Shown one piece after another: positions 22,849-31,496 of a stretch of 64,000 nt of DNA. The position numbers and the translations under genes are program-made. The stretch covers positions 1 through 64,000 of the forward strand of contig JAVJOU010000023.1 of NCBI GenBank assembly GCA_040216635.1, read 5' to 3'. Source of the DNA: UBA1479 sp040216635. Its GTDB lineage: Bacteria > Pseudomonadota > Alphaproteobacteria > Rhodospirillales > Casp-alpha2. Each line of letters starts with the position of its first letter. Positions within the stretch are counted from its first letter, which is position 1. The notes beneath the pieces were generated by a model. It was not told the origin of the DNA, searched no databases, and saw only the letters and a list, made by a program, of their open reading frames with translations.

Positions 22849-24885
22849 ATGTCTGGCTTCACGGAAACCTTGGTGGGTGCGCCTTCGGGCAGAACCTTCG
22901 ACCGAGCCGTCGACCATTTCAGCCGGTTTCTCGGCCTGGCCGTCGGGAACCTCTACCTGATCGCAGCGTTCTGCACGATGTGGGAGGTCGTGGCTCGCTA
23001 CGTCTTCCACTCACCCACGCAATGGGTGTTCGAGGTGGTGATGGTTCTGTGCGCCAGCGCATGGATGCTGTCGGCCGGTTTCGTGACCCTGCAGAAGCGT
23101 CATATCGGCATCACCGTGTTCTACCTGATGGCGTCGGAGCGGGTCCGTTGGTGGCTTGATCTGTTCGCCATGGTGGTCGGCGTGATTGCCCTGTACATGC
23201 TGGTGTCCGACACCCTGGTCCGGGCGCTGGAAAGCATCGACCTGGTGGAACGCGGGGGGACGGCGTGGAATTCGCCGCTGCCCATGATGCTTAAGACCAT
23301 CCTGTTCGCCGGCCTGTTTCTTTATCTTGTTCAATTGCTGATCAACCTGGGCCGCCATTTCCGTACCCACGCATTGCAGATCACGGTCTACGCCGTACTG
23401 GCGTTGGTCTGTCTGCGTCTGCTGGTGCAGGTTTTCGCCCATTACGGCGAAGGCAGCGGCGGCATGTGGGTCAATCTGGAAGAATATCTGCATGGGGCGT
23501 CCGGCAGCGTTATCGACCAGTTCCGCGTCGACCGCGACAGCGTCGGCATCGCCACCATCTCGCTGTTGATCGTCGCGGCGCTGCTGGTCCTGATGATGAC
23601 CGGCATGCCGCTCGGCATCGTCACGCTGATCATTTCCGTGGTCTGCGCCCTGGCGTTCTACGGCCTGCAGGGTATGTACCTGGTGTCGACCAACGCCATG
23701 GACCTGCTGGAAAAATATCCCCTGATCGCGGTGCCGTTCTTCGTGCTGATGGCATCCATCCTGGAACGCGCCGGGATCGCCCAGGACCTGTTCGACGCCA
23801 TGTCGATCTTCGCCGGCGGCCTGCGCGGCGGCGTGGCGGTGCAGACGACCGTGGTCGCCGTGATCCTGGCCGCCATGTCGGGCGTGATGGGCGGCGAGAT
23901 CGTCATGCTGGGTCTGGTTGCCCTGCCGCAGATGCTACGCCTGGGGTATGACCGCAAACTGACCATCGGCCTGATCTGCGCCGCGGGCGCCCTGGCCACG
24001 CTGATTCCGCCGTCGATCGTCATGATTGTCTACGGGCTGAGCGCCAATGTCGGCATCGGCGACCTGTTCAGTGCCGGCTTCGTCCCCGGCCTGATGCTGG
24101 CGTTGTTTTATGTGTCGTTCGTACTCATCCGCTGCAACCTCAATCCGTCCCTGGCGCCGACGGCGGCGGAAATCGCCTTGAAGACGGGGCAAGAGACCAA
24201 GCTGGGTCGCCATCAGGTCGCGGCGGTCGTCATGTGCGTGGCCCTGATCTTCTGCGTCATGGGGTCGATCTACGGCGGCATCACCAGCGTCACCGAAGCC
24301 GCCGCCGTGGGCGTGTTCGGCGCCATCGCCGTCGCCGCCGTGCGCTTCAAGTTCAATTACGCCCTACTGCGCGACTGCCTGGCCAACACCATGGCGGTGG
24401 TCGGCACCATCATCTGGCTGATCCTGGGGGCTGTCGCCTTCGTCGGGCTGTACAACCTGATCGGCGGCGCCGACTTCATGCGCCAGCTGATCAAGGGGGC
24501 CGGCCTGGGTCCCTTGGGCACGGTCTTCGTGATGATGGCCATCTTGGTCGTTCTCGGCACCTTCATGGAATGGATCGCGATCATCTTCATCACCGTGCCG
24601 GTGTTCGCCCCGGTGGTCCGCGATCTGGGGCCGGCATTGGGCATGACCCCGGATTGGGCGGCGGTCTGGTTCGGCATCCTGTTCGTCATGAACATTCAGA
24701 TCTATTTCCTCAGCCCACCCTTCGGCCCGGCCTGTTTCTGGCTGAAGTCCGTAGCACCCAAGGACGTGACCCTGCAGGAAATCTTCATCAGTGTGCTGCC
24801 GTTCATTTGCCTGCAGATCATCGGCATGCTGCTGGTCATGTTCTTTCCGCAGATCGCCCTGTGGATGCCGCAGGCGTTAAACTAG
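22849..24885 (+). CDS. dctQM: TRAP transporter permease, fused small and large subunits (DctQM)
   Basis: The 678-residue membrane protein combines the four-helix DctQ subunit (about residues 1-230) with the many-helix DctM subunit (about 230-678). The Q part contains SPTQWVFEVVMVLCASAWML. The M part contains GMPLGIVTLIISVVCALAFYG, AAMSGVMGGEIVMLGLVALPQML, LIPPSIVMIVYGLSANVGIG and SPPFGPACFWLKSVAP, all DctM landmarks. It drives uptake with a sodium or proton gradient. CAGGAGGGGC lies just before the start. Natural QM fusions are common. It appears intact. Confidence 0.92.
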   Translation: MSGFTETLVGAPSGRTFDRAVDHFSRFLGLAVGNLYLIAAFCTMWEVVARYVFHSPTQWVFEVVMVLCASAWMLSAGFVTLQKRHIGITVFYLMASERVRWWLDLFAMVVGVIALYMLVSDTLVRALESIDLVERGGTAWNSPLPMMLKTILFAGLFLYLVQLLINLGRHFRTHALQITVYAVLALVCLRLLVQVFAHYGEGSGGMWVNLEEYLHGASGSVIDQFRVDRDSVGIATISLLIVAALLVLMMTGMPLGIVTLIISVVCALAFYGLQGMYLVSTNAMDLLEKYPLIAVPFFVLMASILERAGIAQDLFDAMSIFAGGLRGGVAVQTTVVAVILAAMSGVMGGEIVMLGLVALPQMLRLGYDRKLTIGLICAAGALATLIPPSIVMIVYGLSANVGIGDLFSAGFVPGLMLALFYVSFVLIRCNLNPSLAPTAAEIALKTGQETKLGRHQVAAVVMCVALIFCVMGSIYGGITSVTEAAAVGVFGAIAVAAVRFKFNYALLRDCLANTMAVVGTIIWLILGAVAFVGLYNLIGGADFMRQLIKGAGLGPLGTVFVMMAILVVLGTFMEWIAIIFITVPVFAPVVRDLGPALGMTPDWAAVWFGILFVMNIQIYFLSPPFGPACFWLKSVAPKDVTLQEIFISVLPFICLQIIGMLLVMFFPQIALWMPQALN

Positions 24886-24901
24886 GTTTAGTGGAGGTCA
24901 C

Positions 24902-25063
24902 ATGAGCAATCCCCTCACCACGCCCGAAGAACTGCATGACGACCTTGAAGAAGAAGGCGTCCATGAGAGCGATTTTTACGGCATTGCACCCGGCGTTACC
25001 GGTGTCCTTATCGGACTGGCATTGGTCGTGTTCATGTTCGCCTTGGCGGATGGTTTTTCCTGA
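24902..25063 (+). CDS. 53-residue single-span membrane protein in the TRAP operon
   Basis: The gene starts 16 bp after dctQM behind GGAGGTCAC and ends 18 bp before the dehydratase. The product begins MSNPLTTPEELHDDLEEE: an acidic N-terminal half is followed by one hydrophobic segment (about residues 31-49, VTGVLIGLALVVFMFALA). Its spacing, ribosome site and co-direction argue for a real gene. I know no family; a role beside the permease is a guess from position. Confidence 0.7.
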   Translation: MSNPLTTPEELHDDLEEEGVHESDFYGIAPGVTGVLIGLALVVFMFALADGFS

Positions 25064-25081
25064 TCAGGACGTGCAGCCGAT

Positions 25082-26818
25082 ATGACGACGAAGAAGACCT
25101 ATAAAGACCTGCGATCTGCCCGTTGGTACGCACCGGACGACCTGAGGTCGTTCGGCCACCGGTCACGGACTCTGCAGATGGGATATGACAAGGAAGATTG
25201 GGAAGGCCGCCCGATCATCGCGATCATCAATACCTGGTCGGACATCAATCCTTGCCACGCCCATTTCAAACAGCGGGCCGAAGACGTCAAGCGCGGTGTG
25301 CTGCAGGCCGGCGGTTTTCCCATCGAACTGCCGGCGATCAGCCTGTCGGAGAATTTCGTCAAGCCGACCACCATGCTGTACCGCAACCTGCTGGCCATGG
25401 AGACGGAGGAACTGATCCGCTCTCATCCCGTGGACGGCGCGGTGCTGATGGGCGGCTGCGACAAGACCACGCCGGGTCTGGTCATGGGGGCGATCTCGGC
25501 CGGGGTGCCGATGATCTATGTGCCCGCCGGGCCCATGCTGCGCGGCAACTACAAGGGCCAGGCGCTGGGCAGCGGCTCCGACGGCTGGAAGTATTGGGAC
25601 GAACGCCGGGCGGGGAATCTCTCGGCCGACGAATGGTCCGACGTCGAAGCGGGCATCGCTCGATCCTACGGCACCTGCATGACCATGGGTACGGCCTCGA
25701 CCATGACGGCCATGGCGGAAACCCTGGGCCTGACCATACCGGGGGCATCGTCCATCCCGGCGGCGGACTCGGGCCATATCCGCATGGCGATCCAGACCGG
25801 CCGCCGCATCGTCGACATGGTGTGGGAAGATCATACGCCGGGTAAGATTCTCGATCGGCGTGCCTTCGACAACGCGGCCATCGTCGCCATGTCGATGGGC
25901 TGTTCGACCAATGCGGTGATCCATTTAATCGCCATGGCGCGGCGCGCGGGCGTGATGCTGACGCTGGAGGACCTGGACGGGTTCTCGCGCCAGGTGCCGG
26001 TGATCGCCAACGTGCGGCCGTCGGGCGATACTTATTTGATGGAGGATTTCTATTACGCGGGCGGTCTGCGCGGCCTGATGTCGCGCTTGACCGATCATCT
26101 AAAGGGCGACGCCATGACGGTTAGCGGCAAGACCTTGGGAGAGACGTTGGAAGGTGCGGAGGTCTACAACGACGACGTGATCCGCCCGCTCGACAATCCG
26201 CTCTATGCCGAAGGCTCGTTGGCATTGTTGCGCGGCAATCTCGCGCCCACGGGCTGCGTGATCAAGCCGTCGGCCTGCGATCCCCGATTCAACCATCACC
26301 AAGGTCCGGCCTTGGTGTTCGACAGCTATCCGGAAATGAAAAAGGCCGTCGACGACGAGAACCTGGACGTCACCGCCGATCATGTCCTGGTGCTGCGCGG
26401 CGCCGGGCCCCAGGGCGGGCCGGGCATGCCCGAATGGGGCATGCTGCCGATCCCCAAGAAGCTGTTGAAAGAAGGCGTGCGCGATATGCTGCGCATGTCC
26501 GATGCCCGCATGTCCGGCACCAGCTACGGGGCTTGCATCCTGCACGTTTCGCCGGAAAGTCACGTGGGCGGGCCGCTCGCTTTGTTGAAGACCGGTGACA
26601 TTGTGAAAATCGATATCCCGGGGCGCACCATCGATATGCTGGTGGACGAGGACGAATTGGAACGCCGCCGCGCGGCCTGGACAGCGCCCAAGCCGAAGTT
26701 CGAACGCGGTTACGGCTGGATGTTCGCCCAGCATATCCGCCAAGCCGACGAAGGCTGCGATTTCGATTATCTGGAAACCCAGTTCGGCGCGCCCACGGGC
26801 GAACCCGATATCTTCTGA
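25082..26818 (+). CDS. IlvD/Edd-family sugar-acid dehydratase
   Basis: The 578-residue enzyme belongs to the iron-sulphur dehydratases that turn aldonates into 2-keto-3-deoxy acids. Three cysteines are placed as cluster ligands: C58 (INPCHAHF), C126 (LMGGCDKTTPG) and C199 (SYGTCMTMGT). ACILHVSPESHVGGPLALL lies near the C-terminus. Length, cysteine spacing and the LRSFGHRSRTLQMGY start resemble L-arabinonate-type dehydratases more closely than the amino-acid enzyme IlvD. It is flanked by uptake genes and an RraA-like aldolase. The most likely job is dehydration of an imported or derived sugar acid; the exact substrate is open. Confidence 0.88.
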   Translation: MTTKKTYKDLRSARWYAPDDLRSFGHRSRTLQMGYDKEDWEGRPIIAIINTWSDINPCHAHFKQRAEDVKRGVLQAGGFPIELPAISLSENFVKPTTMLYRNLLAMETEELIRSHPVDGAVLMGGCDKTTPGLVMGAISAGVPMIYVPAGPMLRGNYKGQALGSGSDGWKYWDERRAGNLSADEWSDVEAGIARSYGTCMTMGTASTMTAMAETLGLTIPGASSIPAADSGHIRMAIQTGRRIVDMVWEDHTPGKILDRRAFDNAAIVAMSMGCSTNAVIHLIAMARRAGVMLTLEDLDGFSRQVPVIANVRPSGDTYLMEDFYYAGGLRGLMSRLTDHLKGDAMTVSGKTLGETLEGAEVYNDDVIRPLDNPLYAEGSLALLRGNLAPTGCVIKPSACDPRFNHHQGPALVFDSYPEMKKAVDDENLDVTADHVLVLRGAGPQGGPGMPEWGMLPIPKKLLKEGVRDMLRMSDARMSGTSYGACILHVSPESHVGGPLALLKTGDIVKIDIPGRTIDMLVDEDELERRRAAWTAPKPKFERGYGWMFAQHIRQADEGCDFDYLETQFGAPTGEPDIF

Positions 26819-26830
26819 TTGGAGTGTCCC

Positions 26831-27553
26831 ATGGCTAAAAGGCTCACGAAAAAGACCCGCGACCTGCTGATGAACGTGTCCACGGCGACGCTGTGCACGG
26901 CCTTGTTCAAGGTCGGCCTGAAGAACCAGTTCATACAGGATGTTCACCCGGTCGCTCCTAAGGGCCGGAATATGGTGGGGCAGGCTTACACCATGCGCTA
27001 CATCCCGGCGCGTGAAGACCTGAACCCCATTTCCGTGTTTCAGGATCCCAAGCATCCGCAGCGCGTCGGTGTCGAGGAATGTCCCAAGGGCCATGTCATG
27101 GTGATCGACAGCCGCAAGGATCCACGCGCCGCCTCGGCAGGCTCGATTTTGGTCACCCGCCTGATGGTGCGGGGCTGCGCGGGGGTTGTGTCAGACGGTG
27201 GCTTCCGCGACGCGCCCGAGATCGGTCAACTCGACATACCCGCTTATCACAACCGACCCTCAGCCCCGACCAACCTGACCCGCCATCAGGCGATCGAATT
27301 GAACGGCCCCATCGGCTGCGGCGACGTGGCCGTGTTCCCGGGCGACGTGATCGTCGGCGACGATGAAGGGGTCTGCGTCATTCCGATCCACATGGCCGAC
27401 GCCATCGCCAAGGAAGCGACGGAAATGACCGCCTTCGAGGACTGGGTGACGGAAGAGGTCAAGAAGGGCCGCGCCGTGATCGGCACCTATCCCGCGACGA
27501 CAGCGAAGGCGAAAGCCGACTTCGCCGCCTGGCGGAAGAAAACCGGGCGTTGA
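26831..27553 (+). CDS. RraA-like aldolase/decarboxylase family protein
   Basis: The 240-residue protein carries the RraA fold used by 4-hydroxy-4-methyl-2-oxoglutarate/4-carboxy-4-hydroxy-2-oxoadipate aldolases and oxaloacetate decarboxylases. The signature GCAGVVSDGGFRDAPEI holds the R-D pair that binds the acid and metal, and CGDVAVFPGDVIVGDDEGVCVIP closes the active site. The start at 26831 follows GGAGTGTCCC, 12 bp after the dehydratase stop. It is probably the last gene of the TRAP operon and would act on a keto acid product. A role as an RNase E inhibitor is unlikely here. Confidence 0.85.
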   Translation: MAKRLTKKTRDLLMNVSTATLCTALFKVGLKNQFIQDVHPVAPKGRNMVGQAYTMRYIPAREDLNPISVFQDPKHPQRVGVEECPKGHVMVIDSRKDPRAASAGSILVTRLMVRGCAGVVSDGGFRDAPEIGQLDIPAYHNRPSAPTNLTRHQAIELNGPIGCGDVAVFPGDVIVGDDEGVCVIPIHMADAIAKEATEMTAFEDWVTEEVKKGRAVIGTYPATTAKAKADFAAWRKKTGR

Positions 27554-27590
27554 GTTAGCAAAGCGCTCGGCCTTAATCCCGCCGGATTTT

Positions 27591-27890
27591 ATGGTAATCT
27601 CTGTGACCTGGATCACGCCGGGAAGGAGAGGGACCATTCGCACGATTGCCGTTACCGCTGTGTTGCTTTTGCTCGGCGCCTGCGCGGTTGCCGAAAAGAC
27701 CGGCGAGGAAATCACCATCGAGCATGCCGCCAATCAGTTCATCGCGGCGGAACTCAAGGCCGATGATTATTGCAATTCCCTGGGCCGCCGGGCGGAGCAT
27801 GTGATGACGGGCCCCCGGCGTTCGTCCTTGCTGTTCATTCAAACCAGCGTCAGCGTGTTCAAATGTGTCGTGCCCAAATCGGTGAAATAG
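27591..27890 (+). CDS. Small lipoprotein with an uncertain start
   Basis: The frame encodes a short signal sequence ending in a lipobox (TAVLLLLGAC), then about 70 residues with two more cysteines (DYCNSLG, VFKCVVP). The coordinates use the first ATG (27591), which has no ribosome site and precedes an unlikely WITPGRRG stretch. A strong GGAAGGAGAGGG lies at 27621-27632, correctly spaced for a start at 27636. There the codon is ATT, and the sequence from it would be a typical RTIAVTAVLLLLGAC lipoprotein leader. Function unknown. Confidence 0.6.
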   Translation: MVISVTWITPGRRGTIRTIAVTAVLLLLGACAVAEKTGEEITIEHAANQFIAAELKADDYCNSLGRRAEHVMTGPRRSSLLFIQTSVSVFKCVVPKSVK

Positions 27891-27915
27891 CGGTTTCGGC
27901 GGACGGTCCTGCATC

Positions 27916-28605
27916 ATGAATAGAACGGTTTTTCTGATTGTCGGCGGGCTTGTGCTGGGCGGGTTGGTGCTGTTTTTGGCACTGCAGTTTCCTGAAGCCC
28001 TGACCCATCGCGGCGATCAGATCCAACTGACCCATGCCTTGCTGGTGGTCGCCGTGATCGGCGGGGCGGCGATCGCCCACGGGCGGTTCAAGGTGGGACA
28101 GGCTCTGCGCCATGCCGCCATTTGGGTTGCCGTGGGGGCGCTGCTGTTGCTGGGCTATTCATTCCGGGGCGAATTCATGGCCCTGGGGGACCGCATGGTC
28201 GGGGAACTTCTGCCCCACCGGGCGGCACAAGGGCCGGGCGGCAGCGTGACCATCCGGGCCGGAGATCACGGGCATTTCGTGGCCGAAGCCCGGGTCAATG
28301 GTGTCGCCATCCGCTTCCTGGTCGATACGGGGGCGAGCGAGGTCGTGCTCAGCCCGCGCGATGCAGAACGCCTGGGTTTCGACCTGGATAAACTGGCGTT
28401 CAACCGCACCTATCAAACGGCCAACGGCACGGTCACGGGTGCTCCCGTGCGCCTGGAAGAAATCCGCATCGGGTCCATCACGGTCAAGGACGTGCGGGCG
28501 TCCGTCAATGGGGCCGAGATGAAACGCTCGCTTCTGGGGATGAGCTACCTGGGACGTTTGGGCGGCTACCGGGTCGAGGACGATCGCCTGACGCTCAGTC
28601 CGTAA
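27916..28605 (+). CDS. Retropepsin-like aspartic protease, membrane anchored
   Basis: The 229-residue protein has three hydrophobic segments in its first 85 residues. A periplasmic or cytoplasmic domain follows with the retropepsin motif FLVDTGASEVVLSPRDA (active Asp 137) and a later GMSYLGRLGGYRVEDD. It matches the clan AA aspartic protease family TIGR02281 that is widespread in alphaproteobacteria. Such proteins work as dimers because each chain has one catalytic Asp. Its 3' end overlaps the convergent methyltransferase-like gene by 11 bases. Confidence 0.85.
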   Translation: MNRTVFLIVGGLVLGGLVLFLALQFPEALTHRGDQIQLTHALLVVAVIGGAAIAHGRFKVGQALRHAAIWVAVGALLLLGYSFRGEFMALGDRMVGELLPHRAAQGPGGSVTIRAGDHGHFVAEARVNGVAIRFLVDTGASEVVLSPRDAERLGFDLDKLAFNRTYQTANGTVTGAPVRLEEIRIGSITVKDVRASVNGAEMKRSLLGMSYLGRLGGYRVEDDRLTLSP

Positions 28606-29107
28606 TCGGTGCGCGCGGGGCGAGGGCGGCCTGTTCAACGCGGATGCGGTGCATCAGGATCAACCCATTGAGGGCCGAGAACACAAGCGCGGTTTCCCAG
28701 GCGCCGAAGGCAAGGGGCAGAACCGCGATTTCGCCCACGACAACCAGATAATTGGGATGCCGCAAAAAGCGATAAGGACCCCGGCGGATCAGGGGCGCGC
28801 CGGGTAAGGATATCACCCGTGTCGTCCAATAAGGCCCCAGCGAAACGATGACCCAAACGCGGGCGGCCTGCAGGGCGATGAATGCGGACAGCCACACCCT
28901 GTCGGGCGGCGTGTCCGGCGGAATGATAACCGCCAGTACGGCCAGCCAGCCCGCATGCAAAGCAACGATCAGGGGATAATGCGCGCGTCCGTGTTCGATG
29001 CCGCCTTGGTCGAGAAGACGCGCCGTATTGCGCCGGGCGTGGATGAGTTCGACCAGCCTGGAAAGGGCGACCAGCGCCAAGACGATCCATAAGGGGGAAG
29101 GGGACAC
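28595..29107 (-). CDS. Isoprenylcysteine carboxyl methyltransferase-like membrane protein
   Basis: The 170-residue protein has about four membrane spans and the conserved RGPYRFLRHPNYLVVVGE segment that binds S-adenosylmethionine in ICMT-type methyltransferases. It lies 13 bp downstream of a type III polyketide synthase gene in the same direction. The Bacillus subtilis pair bpsA-bpsB has the same make-up, and there the ICMT-like protein methylates alkylpyrones made by the synthase. By analogy this enzyme probably O-methylates the polyketide product rather than a protein. Confidence 0.82.
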   Translation of the reverse strand: MSPSPLWIVLALVALSRLVELIHARRNTARLLDQGGIEHGRAHYPLIVALHAGWLAVLAVIIPPDTPPDRVWLSAFIALQAARVWVIVSLGPYWTTRVISLPGAPLIRRGPYRFLRHPNYLVVVGEIAVLPLAFGAWETALVFSALNGLILMHRIRVEQAALAPRAPITD

Positions 29108-29120
29108 AGGCAGCGGCTCC

Positions 29121-30209
29121 TTATGCTGATGCGGCTTCCAGGGTCACGAACCCGGCCGTGAACCCGGGGCCCAGGGCGGACATCAAGGCGCGCTCGCCGG
29201 GGGCAGCGTTGAAACCCGCATCAAGCACACGGCGCAGCACGAACAGAACCGTCGCCGCCGACATGTTGCCGAAATCACGCAGGACCGTGCGGGCGTGGGT
29301 CAGCCCGCCCGGCGCTTGGCCGAAGACGGTCTCAAGCGCCGAAATCACTTTTTCGCCGCCGGGGTGGGCGACGAAGGAATTGATGTGTTGAAGGGACAGA
29401 TTGTCCCGGGCGAGATAGCGGTCGATCACCGGCGGCAATTCCGTTTCGACCAAATGGGGGATGTCGCGCGAGAACACGACGCCCAGGCCGTCTTCTTCGA
29501 CGGTCCAGCCCATGACGCCCAGGGATTGGGGCCAGGTATGTTCGCCCCAACGGGTGATCCGGGGGCCCGGCCCGTCGGTCGTAATCACGGCCGCCGCCGC
29601 CCCGTCGCCGAACAAGGCCGTGGCGATGACGTTGCTTTTAGACAGATCGGCGCTGCGGAAGGTCAGGCCGCATAGTTCGACCACCAGGAACAGAACACGG
29701 CGGCCGGGGCGTGCCCGGGCGATTTCCGCCGCCCGTGCCAATCCGTTGACGCCGCCGGCGCAGCCCAGCCCGAAAATCGGCAGGCGGGCGGTGTCGGCGC
29801 GAAAGGGCAGGCGGTTCAACAGGTGCGCATCAAGGGACGGCGTGGCGATGCCCGTGGTAGATACGGTAACGATGACGTCGATGTCCTGCGGTGCCAGCCC
29901 TGCCTGGGCGAGGCAATTTTCTGCCGCTTCCGTCAGCAGGTTCAAGGCATGTTCCATATAACAGGCGTTTTTTTCCGCCCAACCCCGGGGGGTAGAAAAC
30001 CAATCCAGCGGCATGCAGGAATACCGCGTGTCGATGCCTGCATTGTCGAATGCGGGCAGCATGCGGTCGATGTCGCGCACCCGGCCGTCGAATTGACCGC
30101 GGGCCCAGGTGCGGATGTCGGATTGAGCCAGACAATGCGCCGGCACGGCGGTCGCGAGGGCCGACAGCTTTGGGAGGGATAACGCCTGTTTGCGTGTTTG
30201 CGTTGCCAT
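29121..30209 (-). CDS. Type III polyketide synthase (chalcone synthase-like)
   Basis: The 362-residue ketosynthase builds alkylpyrones or alkylresorcinols from a fatty acyl starter and malonyl units. The active-site Cys is C150 in LPIFGLGCAGGVNGL. The His is in NSFVAHPGGEKVI and the Asn in RDFGNMSAATVLF. The C-terminal GPGFTAGFVTLE closes the family fold. The length is normal. It is paired with an ICMT-like gene in the BpsA-BpsB layout. The exact product cannot be predicted, but a membrane-associated phenolic lipid is plausible. Confidence 0.9.
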   Translation of the reverse strand: MATQTRKQALSLPKLSALATAVPAHCLAQSDIRTWARGQFDGRVRDIDRMLPAFDNAGIDTRYSCMPLDWFSTPRGWAEKNACYMEHALNLLTEAAENCLAQAGLAPQDIDVIVTVSTTGIATPSLDAHLLNRLPFRADTARLPIFGLGCAGGVNGLARAAEIARARPGRRVLFLVVELCGLTFRSADLSKSNVIATALFGDGAAAAVITTDGPGPRITRWGEHTWPQSLGVMGWTVEEDGLGVVFSRDIPHLVETELPPVIDRYLARDNLSLQHINSFVAHPGGEKVISALETVFGQAPGGLTHARTVLRDFGNMSAATVLFVLRRVLDAGFNAAPGERALMSALGPGFTAGFVTLEAASA

Positions 30210-30295
30210 AACCCCGCGAATCTGGACCGAGAGCGGTCAGGACGCCATTAACGTTGCCGTGAACGGTTCGTCACCGCGTGAAAGGGATATGGTTT

Positions 30296-30871
30296 CTATT
30301 TCACGCGTTCCGCGATTTCCGGCGGAAGGTCGGTTTGAATGGCGGCTAAATCGGTCGGGTAATAGGACCGGCCATTGCATTCGCCGTTGAAGCGTCCGGA
30401 CAGTTCGGAAAAATGGCGGACTTCGCGGTTGTGGCGTTCCACCGTCTTGCGCCGCTGATCGACCCAGGCGTTGTAGTCGGAGACCTGCGCTTCATAGACC
30501 TTGCGGCGTTCCGGGTCGGTCAACGCGGCCACGGCTTGATTTTGCAGCCTGGGGCCGGCATCGCGGATCAGCTCGTCCAGTTCGCGGATTTTTTCTTTTT
30601 CACCCTGGATGCCGGTTCCGACGCTGTCGAGGCGATGGGCCAGAATCAAACAGGATTTCAGGGTTTCCGGCGTCATGATCCCGGCGGGATAGGTCTTGGC
30701 ATCGCCTTCGTAGAGTTTGCGGGGCGCGTTGCGCGCGGCATCCAGCATCGTATCCAGAAGACTGTCCGCCGCCTTTGCCGGACTTTGAATGAGAAGAAAC
30801 GCGGTCGGGAATAGCAAAATGGCTGCCAGCGTGGCGGTCACGTGGGCGGGTCGGCGATGGCGGGTCGGCAT
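30296..30871 (-). CDS. Secreted protein of unknown function
   Basis: The frame extends to 30934, but the ATG at 30871 directly begins a signal peptide (TLAAILLFPTAFLLIQSPAKA), with AAGGA 11 bases upstream. The mature part (about 157 residues) is charged and helical and carries two cysteines, SCLI and GECN. Its central helix, KEKIRELDELIRDAGPRLQN, could form a coiled coil. No family is recognised. It is read in the same direction as the polyketide synthase but lies upstream of it with an 86-bp gap. Confidence 0.6.
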   Translation of the reverse strand: MPTRHRRPAHVTATLAAILLFPTAFLLIQSPAKAADSLLDTMLDAARNAPRKLYEGDAKTYPAGIMTPETLKSCLILAHRLDSVGTGIQGEKEKIRELDELIRDAGPRLQNQAVAALTDPERRKVYEAQVSDYNAWVDQRRKTVERHNREVRHFSELSGRFNGECNGRSYYPTDLAAIQTDLPPEIAERVK

Positions 30872-31012
30872 GCAGGAGAGATCCTTGAATATTCGCATCG
30901 GGCAACGATACCACGCCCGTTCGGCTGAAAACATCGGCGGATCGATGTCAAAGCTGCGTGAACGATCCCGGTGATCCTCGCGTTAACCATGAAAATGGAT
31001 CATAATTGCGGC

Positions 31013-31468
31013 ATGGTTGAGATCGTTAGCGGTTCCGGTATCGAGCGCATCCTGTCCTATAACGAGGTACAGGAAGACCAGACTCAACGTCTGAACACGG
31101 TCCGCGCCGCTGATGCACGGGACGGCCGGTTGGAGATTCGCGAAGCCAGCCTTGCGCGGGGGTTGCAGGCCGAAGCCCTGGCCCGGGCAGCCGCAGATGA
31201 AGCGGCGGCGGAAGACCTTACCCCCGATGCGGCGACACGCCGGCCCCGGTTTGCCGACTTGGTCGGTGATCCGGAAACGGTCAATCGTGCGCTGGAGGAC
31301 CTTCAGGGGGTGGAAAGCAGTGCTTCGGCAGGGGAGCGCCTGCGTCAGGCGGCGGTTCTGGCCGATAATTTCCTGCGGTCTTATTTCATTTCCATGATCG
31401 ATCCCGGACGGGCGATGACCATGATCAGCCCGCGCGATATCGCGCGGCCGCCCGAAGAGGATATTTAG
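31013..31468 (+). CDS. Cytoplasmic protein of unknown function
   Basis: The 151-residue product from the ATG at 31013 (MVEIVSGSGIERIL) is rich in Ala, Arg and Glu and largely helical, ending in a proline-rich acidic tail. In-frame ATGs at 30971 and 30989 are alternatives; none has a clear ribosome site. No membrane or signal segment is visible. It faces the small gene and fliN to its right. A flagellar or motility link is possible from position only. Confidence 0.5.
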   Translation: MVEIVSGSGIERILSYNEVQEDQTQRLNTVRAADARDGRLEIREASLARGLQAEALARAAADEAAAEDLTPDAATRRPRFADLVGDPETVNRALEDLQGVESSASAGERLRQAAVLADNFLRSYFISMIDPGRAMTMISPRDIARPPEEDI

Positions 31469-31496
31469 ATCACGCGTGACTTCAGGTTCAGGCGCG

